Shown here in pieces: positions 1 to 8,950 of a stretch of 64,000 bases of DNA. Origin of the DNA: Flavobacteriales bacterium (GTDB lineage Bacteria; Bacteroidota; Bacteroidia; Flavobacteriales_D; Crocinitomicaceae); NCBI GenBank assembly GCA_947500875.1, contig CANMUN010000006.1, positions 1-64,000 on the forward strand, given 5' to 3'. The notes under the pieces were generated by a model. The model was given only the letters and a program-made list of their open reading frames with translations, had not been told where the DNA came from and made no database searches. Within the stretch, counting starts at the first letter, position 1. Each line of letters starts with the position of its first letter. The translations under genes were made by a program, and so were the position numbers.

Positions 1-333
1 ATGGATAGCACATCGGTAACGATAGGGGCGAATTTGGGTGCGACGTATTATGTGCCGAACACGTTCACTCCGGACGGGGATAAATTTAACCAAGTGTTTT
101 TACCAACATTTTCAACGGGAGTATCCTCGGAAGGCTATGAGATGGTGATCTACAACCGATGGGGTGAGGTGATGTTTGAGACGCATAACATGCAAGTAGG
201 CTGGGACGGTTCCTACGGATTGGAAGGATTGGATTGTCCCACTGGAACGTACACCTATAAGATTAATTTTGTATTGGTTAACGGTGGCCAAGAACGAGTT
301 ATTCTAACGGGCCACGTAAATTTATTGCGATAA
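1..333 (+). CDS. T9SS type B sorting-domain protein, C-terminal fragment
   Basis: Only the last 110 residues are in the window; the gene almost certainly starts upstream of base 1, so the ATG at base 1 is probably internal. What is visible is a gliding motility-associated C-terminal (type B) sorting domain: YYVPNTFTPDGD, then IYNRWGEVMFET, GWDGSYG, and a final beta strand ending GHVNLLR. In this family the domain directs export by the type IX secretion system and attachment at the cell surface. It is closely similar to the C-terminus of the next gene, so the two look like tandem paralogues. The N-terminal function cannot be judged. Confidence 0.9.
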   Translation: MDSTSVTIGANLGATYYVPNTFTPDGDKFNQVFLPTFSTGVSSEGYEMVIYNRWGEVMFETHNMQVGWDGSYGLEGLDCPTGTYTYKINFVLVNGGQERVILTGHVNLLR

Positions 334-348
334 AAGCAACGTAAACGA

Positions 349-378
349 TTGAATTAACGTTTGGGTAATGTAAATTTG
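349..378 (+). promoter_or_regulatory. Bacteroidetes-type promoter for the 395-2845 gene
   Basis: TTG at 349-351, 19 nt spacer, then TAAATTTG at 371-378, matching the TTG/TAnnTTTG promoter of Bacteroidetes. The box ends 16 nt before the ATG at 395, so the tandem paralogue probably has its own promoter. Confidence 0.6.
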
Positions 379-394
379 ACACATAGATGAAGCA

Positions 395-2845
395 ATGAAA
401 AAAATATTACTCTTTATCGTCCTTTTAGTATTTTGTAATACAGGGTTTTCCCAAACGCAAATCAGTGTTGGAAATCAGTTAAACAACTTCTCAGGGATGA
501 TTCGAGGCTATCACTTTACCGCCCCGACGAATTTCACCATTTGTGGTTTGGAGGTTCCGACGACAGCATCCAACGGCTTACAGACGGTACGTGTTGTTCG
601 TTTTAATGCTGCTGCGCCGCCTGCATTTCCTGGCACAACGAATAATTTCGTTCAATTATTTAGCGCCACGAATCAACCTAACGGAATCATTCCTTGTAAT
701 ATTTCAATTACCGCAGGACAAATTATTGGGGTTTACGGTGTTCGGGGAAATTGCGTTAACACGTATGGGTCGCCGAATTTTGTTACCAGCATCCTTGGTT
801 TTCCAACAACCCTTTCGCGAAGTGGAATGCAAAGTTGTCCAACCGGAGGTCAACCAATGGCCAATATTTGGTCAGAAACGTTTTACAACATTGGAAGGAT
901 TTGGATGTACATCAACTGTTGCGCCGCACCAACAGCAACCGCTTCGAATAACGGGCCTATTTGCGCCGGAGGAAACTTAACCTTATCCGCGAATCCTACG
1001 CCGGCATTGCCGCTTGCAGGAGTGTATACCTACAGCTGGACCGGACCGAATGGGTTTACTTCCAACCAACAAAATCCTACCATTGCAAATCCAACGGCTG
1101 CTGCATCCGGAACGTATACGGTTACGATTAATTCGAATTGTGGATCGGTCAGTGCAAGCACACAAGTAACCGTAAATCCAACCCCCAACCCAAGCATTAC
1201 CAATAATACTGGTACGACGATCATAGATTGTAATGCTCCAGTAATTAATGTTACCGCAAACGGAGGCGGAACCTATTCTTGGGACAACGGACTCGGAACG
1301 AATGCAAACGCTTCAATAACGACAGCAGGGACTTTCACGGTGACCGTTACGAACGCCCAAGGCTGTAGCAACACGTCATCTATTACGACAACCGTTGCCC
1401 CGGTTCCTACGGTGACGGTCAATGATGCAACCATTTGTACCGGACAATCTGCCACCTTAAATGCGGTAACCTCGCCTGCGGGAGGAACCTTGACTTGGAG
1501 CAATGGTCAAACCACCAATTCGATAACGGTCAATCCAATGCAAACAACTTCCTACACCGCTACTTACACTTGGAATGGTTGTTCTGATACTGATTCCATT
1601 TTAGTAACCGTTAACCCAACACCTACGGTTTCGGTCAACAGTGATACCATTTGCAACGGCGACACCACCCAATTAATCGCTACTCCGGATTTACCTGGAG
1701 GAACATATTTATGGTCCAATAATCAAACAACCCAAGCCATAAATGTAAACCCTGGATTACCAGGAACAACGTATTCAGTAACTTACACGTTAACGGGTTG
1801 CACCGCTCAAGCGTCAGGAACGGTTACGGTTAATCCTGTTCCGGTATTATCCATCGCACCGTTAGTAATGTGTTATGGAGAGACAGGCACAATAACAGCG
1901 GTTCCAAACCTTCCTGGAGGAACGTTTCTGTGGTCTCCAAACAATCAAACAACGAATTCAATCATGGTTGCTCCTTTAGTTACAACTACCTATCAAGCGC
2001 AATATACCTTAAACAATTGTGTGAGTAATTTAGCCAACGGTTTGGTAACGATAAAACCGCTTCCGGTGATGGACTTTAGCTTGGATACAACATGGGGATG
2101 TATCCCATTAAATGTTACCATGTCCATTGATGCTCCTAACCCAAATACAACCTATCAATGGGTTTCAACCAATAATTTTACAGGAAGCGGTGCTTCAGTG
2201 CAAAATCTCTATGCCGCTGGGGGGTGCTATTCCATTTTTGTTGTGGGAACGTTGAACGGGTGTGTTGATAGTGCTTCAATGTTGAGCGCTGTATGTACGG
2301 AAGGATTTCCCACGGCTGAATTTTCGTCCAACGTGGCGGTTTTTACAGAGTCTTCACAAACCGTGGAATTTACTAATACAAGCATTGGAGGGGTAACCTA
2401 TTTTTGGAATTTTGGCGACGGCGAAACTTCAACAGAGTTCTCACCATCCCATTTCTTTCTAGGAACCCAATCAGGAGCGGAAATTACTTTAACGGCATCA
2501 ACCTCTTTCGGATGTTCGGATAGCACGAAACTTACTATTGGCGCTCAAGTAGGAGGACTATATTATATTCCGAATGCCTTTACACCGGACGGTGATCCCT
2601 TCAACCCTCATTTCAAGCCGTTATTCCCAGTGGGCTTTGATCCCTACAATTACAGCATGTTAATTTATAACCGTTGGGGCGAAGTCGTTTTTGAAACTAA
2701 CAACCTTGAGGTTGGTTGGGATGGTTCTTATGGGACTGAAGGACTTGACTGCCCTCCTGGGGTTTACACGTACTACATCAACATCAAAATGCCAGATGTC
2801 GATAAAATCGTTCAGTTTGTTGGACATGTTACCTTGGTTCGGTAA
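395..2845 (+). CDS. T9SS type B sorting-domain surface protein with Ig-like and PKD modules
   Basis: Predicted secreted surface protein of 816 residues. It has a lipid-less signal peptide (about residues 1-19, ending FSQ), a unique N-terminal beta-rich region to about residue 175, then a series of Ig-like repeats (each with a T-V-x-P-x-P linker and a cysteine-containing x-C-x-G strand). A PKD domain lies at about 643-722 with FWNFGDGE near residue 668, and a type B T9SS sorting domain at about 724-816 (YIPNAFTPDGD, IYNRWGEVVF, GWDGSYG). The architecture fits an adhesin or matrix protein; no catalytic domain is visible. The sorting domain is nearly identical in layout to that of the truncated upstream gene. 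Substrate or binding partner unknown. Confidence 0.9.
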   Translation: MKKILLFIVLLVFCNTGFSQTQISVGNQLNNFSGMIRGYHFTAPTNFTICGLEVPTTASNGLQTVRVVRFNAAAPPAFPGTTNNFVQLFSATNQPNGIIPCNISITAGQIIGVYGVRGNCVNTYGSPNFVTSILGFPTTLSRSGMQSCPTGGQPMANIWSETFYNIGRIWMYINCCAAPTATASNNGPICAGGNLTLSANPTPALPLAGVYTYSWTGPNGFTSNQQNPTIANPTAAASGTYTVTINSNCGSVSASTQVTVNPTPNPSITNNTGTTIIDCNAPVINVTANGGGTYSWDNGLGTNANASITTAGTFTVTVTNAQGCSNTSSITTTVAPVPTVTVNDATICTGQSATLNAVTSPAGGTLTWSNGQTTNSITVNPMQTTSYTATYTWNGCSDTDSILVTVNPTPTVSVNSDTICNGDTTQLIATPDLPGGTYLWSNNQTTQAINVNPGLPGTTYSVTYTLTGCTAQASGTVTVNPVPVLSIAPLVMCYGETGTITAVPNLPGGTFLWSPNNQTTNSIMVAPLVTTTYQAQYTLNNCVSNLANGLVTIKPLPVMDFSLDTTWGCIPLNVTMSIDAPNPNTTYQWVSTNNFTGSGASVQNLYAAGGCYSIFVVGTLNGCVDSASMLSAVCTEGFPTAEFSSNVAVFTESSQTVEFTNTSIGGVTYFWNFGDGETSTEFSPSHFFLGTQSGAEITLTASTSFGCSDSTKLTIGAQVGGLYYIPNAFTPDGDPFNPHFKPLFPVGFDPYNYSMLIYNRWGEVVFETNNLEVGWDGSYGTEGLDCPPGVYTYYINIKMPDVDKIVQFVGHVTLVR

Positions 2846-3066
2846 TAAGGATTGTACAACGGTTCATTGAATCAGTCTTTTCTAATACCATTGTTTAACA
2901 ACCTAGTTGAGGATATTTCTCATTTAATCAGTTGTCTTAGTAAACCAAAGATTTTATCGAATGTTTAGTGTAATAAATGGAGCCGTTTCTACGTTTAGCG
3001 ATTCACTTCTAGGTTAATAAAAAATATTAGCCTTAGGAACGTAGCCTTACATTAAAGAAAGCGATC

Positions 3067-3744
3067 ATGAAAATACTAGTGGCAGAGGACGATGAAAACT
3101 TAGGTGTTTTGTTGTGTGATTTCCTGCAATCGAAAGGTTATACGGTGAAGTTGGCCGTGGATGGAAAAAAAGCAATCGCTATTTATCGACAAGAACCGGG
3201 CAGTTTTCAGTTTATAATTTTGGACGTGATGATGCCTGAAAAAGATGGTTTCGCTGTTGCCAAGGAAATTCGGTTGATTGATAAAAAAACCCCTATCCTG
3301 TTTTTGACGGCTAAAAATATGGAGCAAGATCGTTTGAAGGGCTTTGAGTTGGGAGCGGACGATTATTTAACCAAGCCTTTTGCGACGGAAGAATTAAGTG
3401 CCCGCATCAATGCAATACTCCGTAGAACCCAACCGAATGGAATATCGTCACAGGTTCCAATTGGCCTATTCAACTTCAATAAAGCCCAAAGCCTGCTTTT
3501 AAAGGGCGATAAATCGACCAAATTAACCACTAAAGAAAGTGCTTTATTAGCGCTTTTAGCCAATAACATTCACGAGGTGGTTGATCGTCAAGGGGCATTG
3601 AGAGCGATTTGGGGCGACGATAGTTATTTTAACGGAAGAAGCATGGATGTATATATTGCTAAACTCCGAAAATTATTAAGAGATGACCCAAGCGTTCAAA
3701 TTGTAAATGTTCACGGGGTTGGTTTTAAGTTGATGGTGAAATAG
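3067..3744 (+). CDS. OmpR/PhoB-family response regulator (orphan)
   Basis: Two-component response regulator of 225 residues. The receiver domain (about 1-120) shows the acidic pocket EDDEN near the N-terminus, the phospho-acceptor Asp in FIILDVMMPEKDG, and the conserved Lys in TKPFATEEL. The C-terminal part (about 130-225) is a winged-helix DNA-binding domain of OmpR type (LTTKESALLALLANN, ending VHGVGFKLMVK). No histidine kinase is adjacent. The gene stops 14 bp before the polysaccharide flippase, so it may be co-transcribed with it and may control envelope polysaccharide genes; that is inference from position only. It has no clear TAnnTTTG promoter in its 220-bp upstream gap. Confidence 0.92.
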   Translation: MKILVAEDDENLGVLLCDFLQSKGYTVKLAVDGKKAIAIYRQEPGSFQFIILDVMMPEKDGFAVAKEIRLIDKKTPILFLTAKNMEQDRLKGFELGADDYLTKPFATEELSARINAILRRTQPNGISSQVPIGLFNFNKAQSLLLKGDKSTKLTTKESALLALLANNIHEVVDRQGALRAIWGDDSYFNGRSMDVYIAKLRKLLRDDPSVQIVNVHGVGFKLMVK

Positions 3745-3758
3745 GCTAATTTTACCGA

Positions 3759-5204
3759 ATGCAAAAGCGGTTTATTTCAGGAATTCTGGTTTCCTTGTCA
3801 TTAAATTTACTGATTAAACCCTTTTCCGTTTTAGTCATTGACGCAGGCATTCAGCGCGCTCTTGGAAATGCGGTTTACGGAAAGTATTTTGCCCTTTTAT
3901 CGTTAACGCTAATTGCTAATGTTCTATTGGATCTTGGGATTAATAATTTCACGGTTCGGAACATCGCTCAGGACGAAAAGCGAATTACCCATCATTTAAA
4001 CAACATTGTTCTTTTTAGAATTCTGATGTTTATCTTGTATACAGGAGCAGTACTTCTTTTCGCTTATATTTTTGGCTTGACGCAAAATAATGAGAACGTT
4101 TTATTTTTATTGATTTTTAATCAGTTTTTAGTTCAAAGCATTGCGCTGTTACGAAGTTTTTTTGCAGGGCAACACCGTTTTTTTCTTGATTCTCTGCTTT
4201 CGGTTCTAGATCGAGCCCTATTAATCGTGATCGTTGGGTTTGCCTTCCTTCAATTTCCCACATGGATAACGATTGATTTTTTCGTATTGGTTCAATGCAT
4301 ATCATATTTAATTACCCTTTTGGTGGGTGTTTTTTTTATTCGACATTCCATCCGATGGTCTGCACTCACCTTGAATAAGGCCTATATTAAATTAGTTTTG
4401 ATGGAGAGCCTTCCGTACTCTATGTTGGTTTTATTCATGCTGATTTATAACCGTGCCGACACGCTGTTGTTGCGCCTACTTGCGGTAGATGGAGCTTATG
4501 AGGCGGGCGTTTATGCACAAGGTTTTAGGTTATACGACGCCATGTATATGGTAGGTTTTATTTTCGCATCCGTTCTTTTTCCAATGTTCAGCCGCATGTT
4601 ACATCAAAAAGACCCGATGATCAGTGAATTGATTTTGGTTTCATCAAGGTGGTTGGTCGGAGGGGTTTTAGCCACAGTGTTTGTTGCCATTGAAAATGCT
4701 GATTTTCTATTAACGTTATTGTATAAAGACCAAGTAACCGAATCTTCCAGCTTTGTTTTTATCGGATTGATGCTAGCGTTTCTCGCCATGAGCTTCAATT
4801 TTATTTATGGAACCTTATTAACCGCAAATGGTAGTTTAAGGGTATTAAATCGAATTTCTGGTTTCGCAGCGTTGGTTTCCGTCGGCCTAAATGTGTGTTT
4901 AATACCTTTATACGGGGCTAAGGGCTCTGTAATAATAGCAGTACTCACTCAGGTTCTGGTTTCTTCATCGCTCGTATATTACTCCTATAAAAAGATTGCC
5001 TTTCGAGCGGGATTGGTAGATTGGATTCCTTTGATCTTCTTTGTAATGTACTTAGGTTGTTTTCATTTTTTAACGCCAGCTTTTCCTAAGTTTTCGGCTC
5101 CACTTGCTTCGGTTTTCGTTGTTGTATTTGGAGCATTTTGGTTCTCCATTTTGGACATCAACAGCATTTATCGCTTGCTAATTAAGAAGGAAGTTGCTCA
5201 ATAA
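3759..5204 (+). CDS. Polysaccharide flippase (Wzx/MATE-like)
   Basis: Integral membrane protein of 481 residues with about 12-14 hydrophobic helices throughout, typical in length and layout of polysaccharide biosynthesis (Wzx/RfbX) flippases that move lipid-linked sugar units across the inner membrane. The N-terminus (KPFSVLVIDAGIQRALGNAVYGKYFALLS) matches the usual family start, where a Gly-rich first helix precedes Y-G-x-Y/F. It sits 14 bp after the response regulator and 60 bp before the chain-length protein. Together with the two downstream genes it forms a flippase, chain-length and polymerase/ligase trio. A TAATTTTA box lies only 4 nt before the ATG, a weak leaderless promoter candidate. 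Confidence 0.85.
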   Translation: MQKRFISGILVSLSLNLLIKPFSVLVIDAGIQRALGNAVYGKYFALLSLTLIANVLLDLGINNFTVRNIAQDEKRITHHLNNIVLFRILMFILYTGAVLLFAYIFGLTQNNENVLFLLIFNQFLVQSIALLRSFFAGQHRFFLDSLLSVLDRALLIVIVGFAFLQFPTWITIDFFVLVQCISYLITLLVGVFFIRHSIRWSALTLNKAYIKLVLMESLPYSMLVLFMLIYNRADTLLLRLLAVDGAYEAGVYAQGFRLYDAMYMVGFIFASVLFPMFSRMLHQKDPMISELILVSSRWLVGGVLATVFVAIENADFLLTLLYKDQVTESSSFVFIGLMLAFLAMSFNFIYGTLLTANGSLRVLNRISGFAALVSVGLNVCLIPLYGAKGSVIIAVLTQVLVSSSLVYYSYKKIAFRAGLVDWIPLIFFVMYLGCFHFLTPAFPKFSAPLASVFVVVFGAFWFSILDINSIYRLLIKKEVAQ

Positions 5205-5240
5205 ATAAAGGACTTTTTCGTTAAGTCGGTGCTATTCACG

Positions 5241-5248
5241 TATCTTCG
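5241..5248 (+). promoter_or_regulatory. Candidate -7 box TATCTTCG for the chain-length gene
   Basis: TATCTTCG differs from TAnnTTTG at one position and lies 16 nt before the ATG at 5265. No strong -33 element is evident. Confidence 0.35.
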
Positions 5249-5264
5249 CACTTGATTTTTAAAT

Positions 5265-6257
5265 ATGGAAGAAAATCTTAACGCTTTATCTAATGGTACC
5301 ACGAGACTTCTTCGTTTTTTGTGGTCTCGTCGTAAACAGCTTATTTTATTCAGTTGTGCAGCATTTGTCGTTTCAGCGATTGTAGCTTTTTTGATGACGC
5401 CGTTGTATTTAAGTACGGCCATTGTATTTCCTGCAGCCACTAGCAGTGTTTCTTTTTCAGAACAACGGAATGCAAAAGCGGCAGCCATGGATTTTGGAGA
5501 AGAAGAGCAGGCCGAGCAGCTCGTGCAAATCCTTCAAAGTTCACGGATTAGGGATAAAATCATTAAGGAATTTAACCTTTTTCAACATTATCGCATCGAT
5601 GCAAACGCAACGAATAAAAACCACAAGATCAATGAAGCATATAACAACCATATTTCGTTCAATCGTACGCGTTATGGTTCTATTCGTATCGACGTGTTAG
5701 ATGAAAGCCCGAAACTGGCGGCAAAAATGGCGAATAAGATTGTGGATTTAATTGATACCGTGAAGAATGAAATGATTTCTGAACGGACGCTCCCCGCTTT
5801 TAAAGTCAACGAACGAAAGTTAATTCAAATGAAAAAAGATCGCGACGCGATTTTAAAGAAACTTGATAGCCTTGCGGATTTAGGGGTTATTGCGTTGGAC
5901 GTTCGTTCTAATTTGTTTCAAGCCTATGTTGATTCGAAAAACCCTAAGGACCGAGAAGAATTAAAGAAAAAAATCGATATTAACATGAAGTATGGTGCCA
6001 TGTACGATGGATTAGAATACATGAGAAACGAGAAAATCGTTAAAATCGAAGACTTCAATGTTTCCTACGAACAGGCAGAATCGGATGCAAATACGAAATT
6101 CAACCATAAGTTTGTTGTTGAAAGAGCAGTAGAAGCCGATAAAAAAGACCAACCTAAGCGATTGATAATTATTTTAGTTGCGACCATTTCTGCGTTCATT
6201 TTTGCAGTGTTTGCCCTGTTATTTTGGGAAAAATATAAGGAGTTTAAAAGCATGTGA
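5265..6257 (+). CDS. Wzz-like polysaccharide chain-length determinant
   Basis: 330-residue protein with a membrane helix at about 25-45 (LILFSCAAFVVSAIVAFLM), a long charged periplasmic region with coiled-coil character (about 150-280), and a second helix at about 300-320 (LIIILVATISAFIFAVFALLF) followed by a short positive tail. This two-helix layout is that of Wzz/GumC-type proteins, which set the length of O-antigen or capsule chains. It lacks the C-terminal tyrosine-kinase domain found in some relatives. The stop overlaps the start of the next gene by 4 bp, supporting translational coupling with the polymerase/ligase. Confidence 0.8.
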   Translation: MEENLNALSNGTTRLLRFLWSRRKQLILFSCAAFVVSAIVAFLMTPLYLSTAIVFPAATSSVSFSEQRNAKAAAMDFGEEEQAEQLVQILQSSRIRDKIIKEFNLFQHYRIDANATNKNHKINEAYNNHISFNRTRYGSIRIDVLDESPKLAAKMANKIVDLIDTVKNEMISERTLPAFKVNERKLIQMKKDRDAILKKLDSLADLGVIALDVRSNLFQAYVDSKNPKDREELKKKIDINMKYGAMYDGLEYMRNEKIVKIEDFNVSYEQAESDANTKFNHKFVVERAVEADKKDQPKRLIIILVATISAFIFAVFALLFWEKYKEFKSM

Positions 6258-7681
6258 TGCGCACTAGGGCTTTAGTTACCATTGTTTTGGGTTCCGTATT
6301 AGGCTTTCTTTTAGCCTATGTTTTCCAATTCGGATGGTATCTCGCCCTTGTATTTCCATCGGTTATTGCGCTGCTTTACCTAGCGATATACCACACTCAA
6401 ACCGTGTTTATTTCTCTTGCTTTTTTCACCCCCTTGTCCGTCAATATTGAGGAATATACGGACAGTTTTGGATTGTTTTTACCAACTGAAGCCATCCTTT
6501 TTGGACTCATGCTACTCCTTTTGGCAAATAAAATAAAATCCGATGGTATGGGTTGGATCGAATATCAACACCCTTTATTCTTAATGCTGTTTCTTTACTT
6601 GAGCTGGTTGGTCATTTCATCCATTCCAAGCTCAAACCCCTTGGTTTCGTTTAAAGCGTTGTTGTCGAAATTGTGGTTCTTGGTGCCTTGTTTGCTCTTT
6701 GCTCATCTGTTTTTTACCGATTGGCCGGCAATCCGACGGTTTTTTTGGTTTTTTACCTTTGGCATGGCCTTGGTGGTAATCTATACGATTGTTAACCATG
6801 CTGGCTATAATTTTGGCGAAAAAGAAAGCCACTGGGTAATGTCACCGTTTTACAAGGATCATACAATTTATGGTGCTGCTGTTGCCCTTGTAATACCTTT
6901 TCCAGTGATGTTATTTCTATCAAATCGACAATCACCTTTGAGCTCTGCTGTATTATTGGCATTGTTCGTCATCATTCTTCTGGGGCTGTATTTTTCGTAC
7001 ACACGGGCCGCTTGGTTAAGTGTTTTCGGCGCAGCGGGGGTGTTGGCTTTAGTGTATTTCCGCATTCATTTACGTTGGGTTTTACTCGGAGTTTTATTTG
7101 CTGCCGTTGTGTTTATCAAATTCGGCGATCAAATTCAAATGGAGTTGGCTCGTAATAAAGTAGAACATACGACCGAGTCTTTTGATGACCGCTTAAAGAG
7201 CGCGACGAACGTCACCACGGACGCATCCAATCTGGAGCGCATTAATCGATGGGCGTGTGCCATAGAAATGTTTAAAGAGCGTCCTGTTTTTGGCTTTGGA
7301 TTAGGGACCTATGCGTTTGAATATGCACGGTTTCAAGAACCCGAAAATTTAACCATCATTTCCACCAATTTTGGAGATATGGGTAATGCCCATAGTGAAT
7401 ATTTAAGCGCTCTTTCAGAAACGGGTTTTTTAGGGTTATTGTTGCTATTAGGTTTTATATTCACCGGCTTTTATTACCTTATTAAGTTGATTCAACGGTC
7501 TAGACAACAGGATCGTCAAGTTTTTGTGGTGGCTTGTGGGATCTTATTTTCATTATCTACCTATTTCATTCATGCCTTTCTAAACAATTTTTTAGACACG
7601 GATAAGGCAGCAATCCCCGTTTTTACCATGTTCGCCTTAGTATTGATCCTTCAGCGGTTTTTACTTCTTCAGCCAAAGTGA
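6254..7681 (+). CDS. O-antigen ligase/polymerase family membrane protein
   Basis: 475-residue protein with about 10-12 hydrophobic segments and one large hydrophilic loop in the C-terminal half (about 285-380). The loop carries ERINRWACAIEMFKERPVFGFGLGTY and a later GNAHSEYLSALSETGFLG. The R-W-x-x-A-x-x-M-x-x-x-x-P-x-x-G-x-G-x-G and H-x-E/N-x-L motifs are typical of the Wzy_C/WaaL (O-antigen ligase) fold. It could polymerise repeat units or ligate polymer to a carrier; sequence alone does not decide. The start overlaps the Wzz-like gene by 4 bp. Its 3' end overlaps the convergent envC-like gene by 21 bp. Confidence 0.82.
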   Translation: MMRTRALVTIVLGSVLGFLLAYVFQFGWYLALVFPSVIALLYLAIYHTQTVFISLAFFTPLSVNIEEYTDSFGLFLPTEAILFGLMLLLLANKIKSDGMGWIEYQHPLFLMLFLYLSWLVISSIPSSNPLVSFKALLSKLWFLVPCLLFAHLFFTDWPAIRRFFWFFTFGMALVVIYTIVNHAGYNFGEKESHWVMSPFYKDHTIYGAAVALVIPFPVMLFLSNRQSPLSSAVLLALFVIILLGLYFSYTRAAWLSVFGAAGVLALVYFRIHLRWVLLGVLFAAVVFIKFGDQIQMELARNKVEHTTESFDDRLKSATNVTTDASNLERINRWACAIEMFKERPVFGFGLGTYAFEYARFQEPENLTIISTNFGDMGNAHSEYLSALSETGFLGLLLLLGFIFTGFYYLIKLIQRSRQQDRQVFVVACGILFSLSTYFIHAFLNNFLDTDKAAIPVFTMFALVLILQRFLLLQPK

Positions 7682-8950
7682 AGGGTTTAAGGGAGTTGTA
7701 TCTATTCCACTGACGCTGTGAATTTCAAAATGCAGTACGGATATATTTCCTTCGGTTAACAGTACGCCGAGGTTTTGCTTAGTACTTACTATTTGTCCAA
7801 CACTTACAGCAACCGAACTTAAATTGCTATAAACGGATCGATAATTGCCGTGCTTAACAATTACGACCTTTCCTGCCCCAGCAATACTAAAAACGGAACT
7901 TACTTCGCCGTCAAAGACCGAGCGAACGCTCGCTCCTGCGCTGCAAGATAAATCGATGCCATTGTTGTTTTCGTATACATCTTTTAGGGTTGGATGGGCA
8001 TTCTTTCCAAATTTACTGGTGACGGAACCCCCAACTACGGGGGAAGGCAGAAGTCCTTTGTTCGCCTCAAAGTTTTTTCCAGCAACCGCACCCTCCGATG
8101 AAAGCGTTTCAGGCTTATAGGTTGTGGTTGGTGCAGTGGTTTTTCCGGTGCTCTCGGATGGCTTCACCGGTGTTGTATTTGTTTTTGGCTTGGCAGCTTC
8201 TTTGGCTTTTCTGCGCTCTTCTTCTTTTTTAGCCTCTGCTAAAATGGCCGATTGAATTTTTGACTCGATGTTTTTTCGCTTTTTTTCGGCTTCATTCAAT
8301 TGCGCAAGCAAGGCGATTTCATTTAATTTGAGTTTTGCATACGTCTTTTCTTTTTGTGCCTTATCAGCCTCAATCTTTGTTTTTTCTTCTTTTTTCTCGT
8401 TGAGTGCAAGTTCTTTGTAATTTTTTTGCTCTTCAATGGCATTGATTTCTCGGGCAATAAGATGTTGATTTTGTTGAATCATTTCCATTTGCCGACGATG
8501 CAATCTCGCAACTTTTTTTAAGTAGTCATGGCGGTGCAAGGCTTCTTGGTAGGACCTTGCGGAAAGCAGAAACATGAGCCGCCCCAAGTTGTTTCGTTTT
8601 TTATAGGCATAACGCAACATTTGTTGGTATTGTTTTCGAAGCTTTATTAAGCGATCCTTCAGACGAGTGATTTCGTTTTTTTTAGAAATCATTTTAATTT
8701 CTGCCATTCTTACTTGGCTATCGAAAACACGCACAAGCGCTTCACGACTTTTGATTTGGTTGTCCAATAACACAACTTCATTCAACGAGTTTTTCGTGTT
8801 CGTTTGAACTTGCTTGAGTAAACTTTTGGTTTGAGCTATTTTCTTCTCTAGGTTTCGCTGTTCCTTTTTTAAATTATCCGGACTTTTTTGGGCAAAGGCA
8901 TAAAAACCCAATAAAAAGTAGAGTGCTAGAAACTTATGGGCATTTTTCAT
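7661..8950 (-). CDS. EnvC-like LytM/M23 factor with degenerate active site
   Basis: The start is placed at the ATG at 8950, giving a proper signal peptide (MKNAHKFLALYFLLGFYAFAQ); an in-frame ATG at 8989 lies deeper in the upstream gene. The mature protein has a long coiled-coil region (about 22-260), a low-complexity Thr/Pro/Lys linker, and a C-terminal LytM domain (about 310-429). Two metal-ligand histidines of active M23 peptidases look replaced: the HxGxD site reads NNGID, and the HxH site reads VLH. This fits EnvC-type activators, which switch on amidases rather than cut peptidoglycan. It is the last gene of the dut operon and overlaps the DUF4292 gene by 17 bp. Confidence 0.85.
   Translation of the reverse strand: MKNAHKFLALYFLLGFYAFAQKSPDNLKKEQRNLEKKIAQTKSLLKQVQTNTKNSLNEVVLLDNQIKSREALVRVFDSQVRMAEIKMISKKNEITRLKDRLIKLRKQYQQMLRYAYKKRNNLGRLMFLLSARSYQEALHRHDYLKKVARLHRRQMEMIQQNQHLIAREINAIEEQKNYKELALNEKKEEKTKIEADKAQKEKTYAKLKLNEIALLAQLNEAEKKRKNIESKIQSAILAEAKKEEERRKAKEAAKPKTNTTPVKPSESTGKTTAPTTTYKPETLSSEGAVAGKNFEANKGLLPSPVVGGSVTSKFGKNAHPTLKDVYENNNGIDLSCSAGASVRSVFDGEVSSVFSIAGAGKVVIVKHGNYRSVYSNLSSVAVSVGQIVSTKQNLGVLLTEGNISVLHFEIHSVSGIDTTPLNPSLWLKK

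Noticed and set aside
7661-8950. Active M23 peptidoglycan endopeptidase
   Set aside because: Two of the expected metal ligands are not histidine, so an activator role fits better than hydrolysis.
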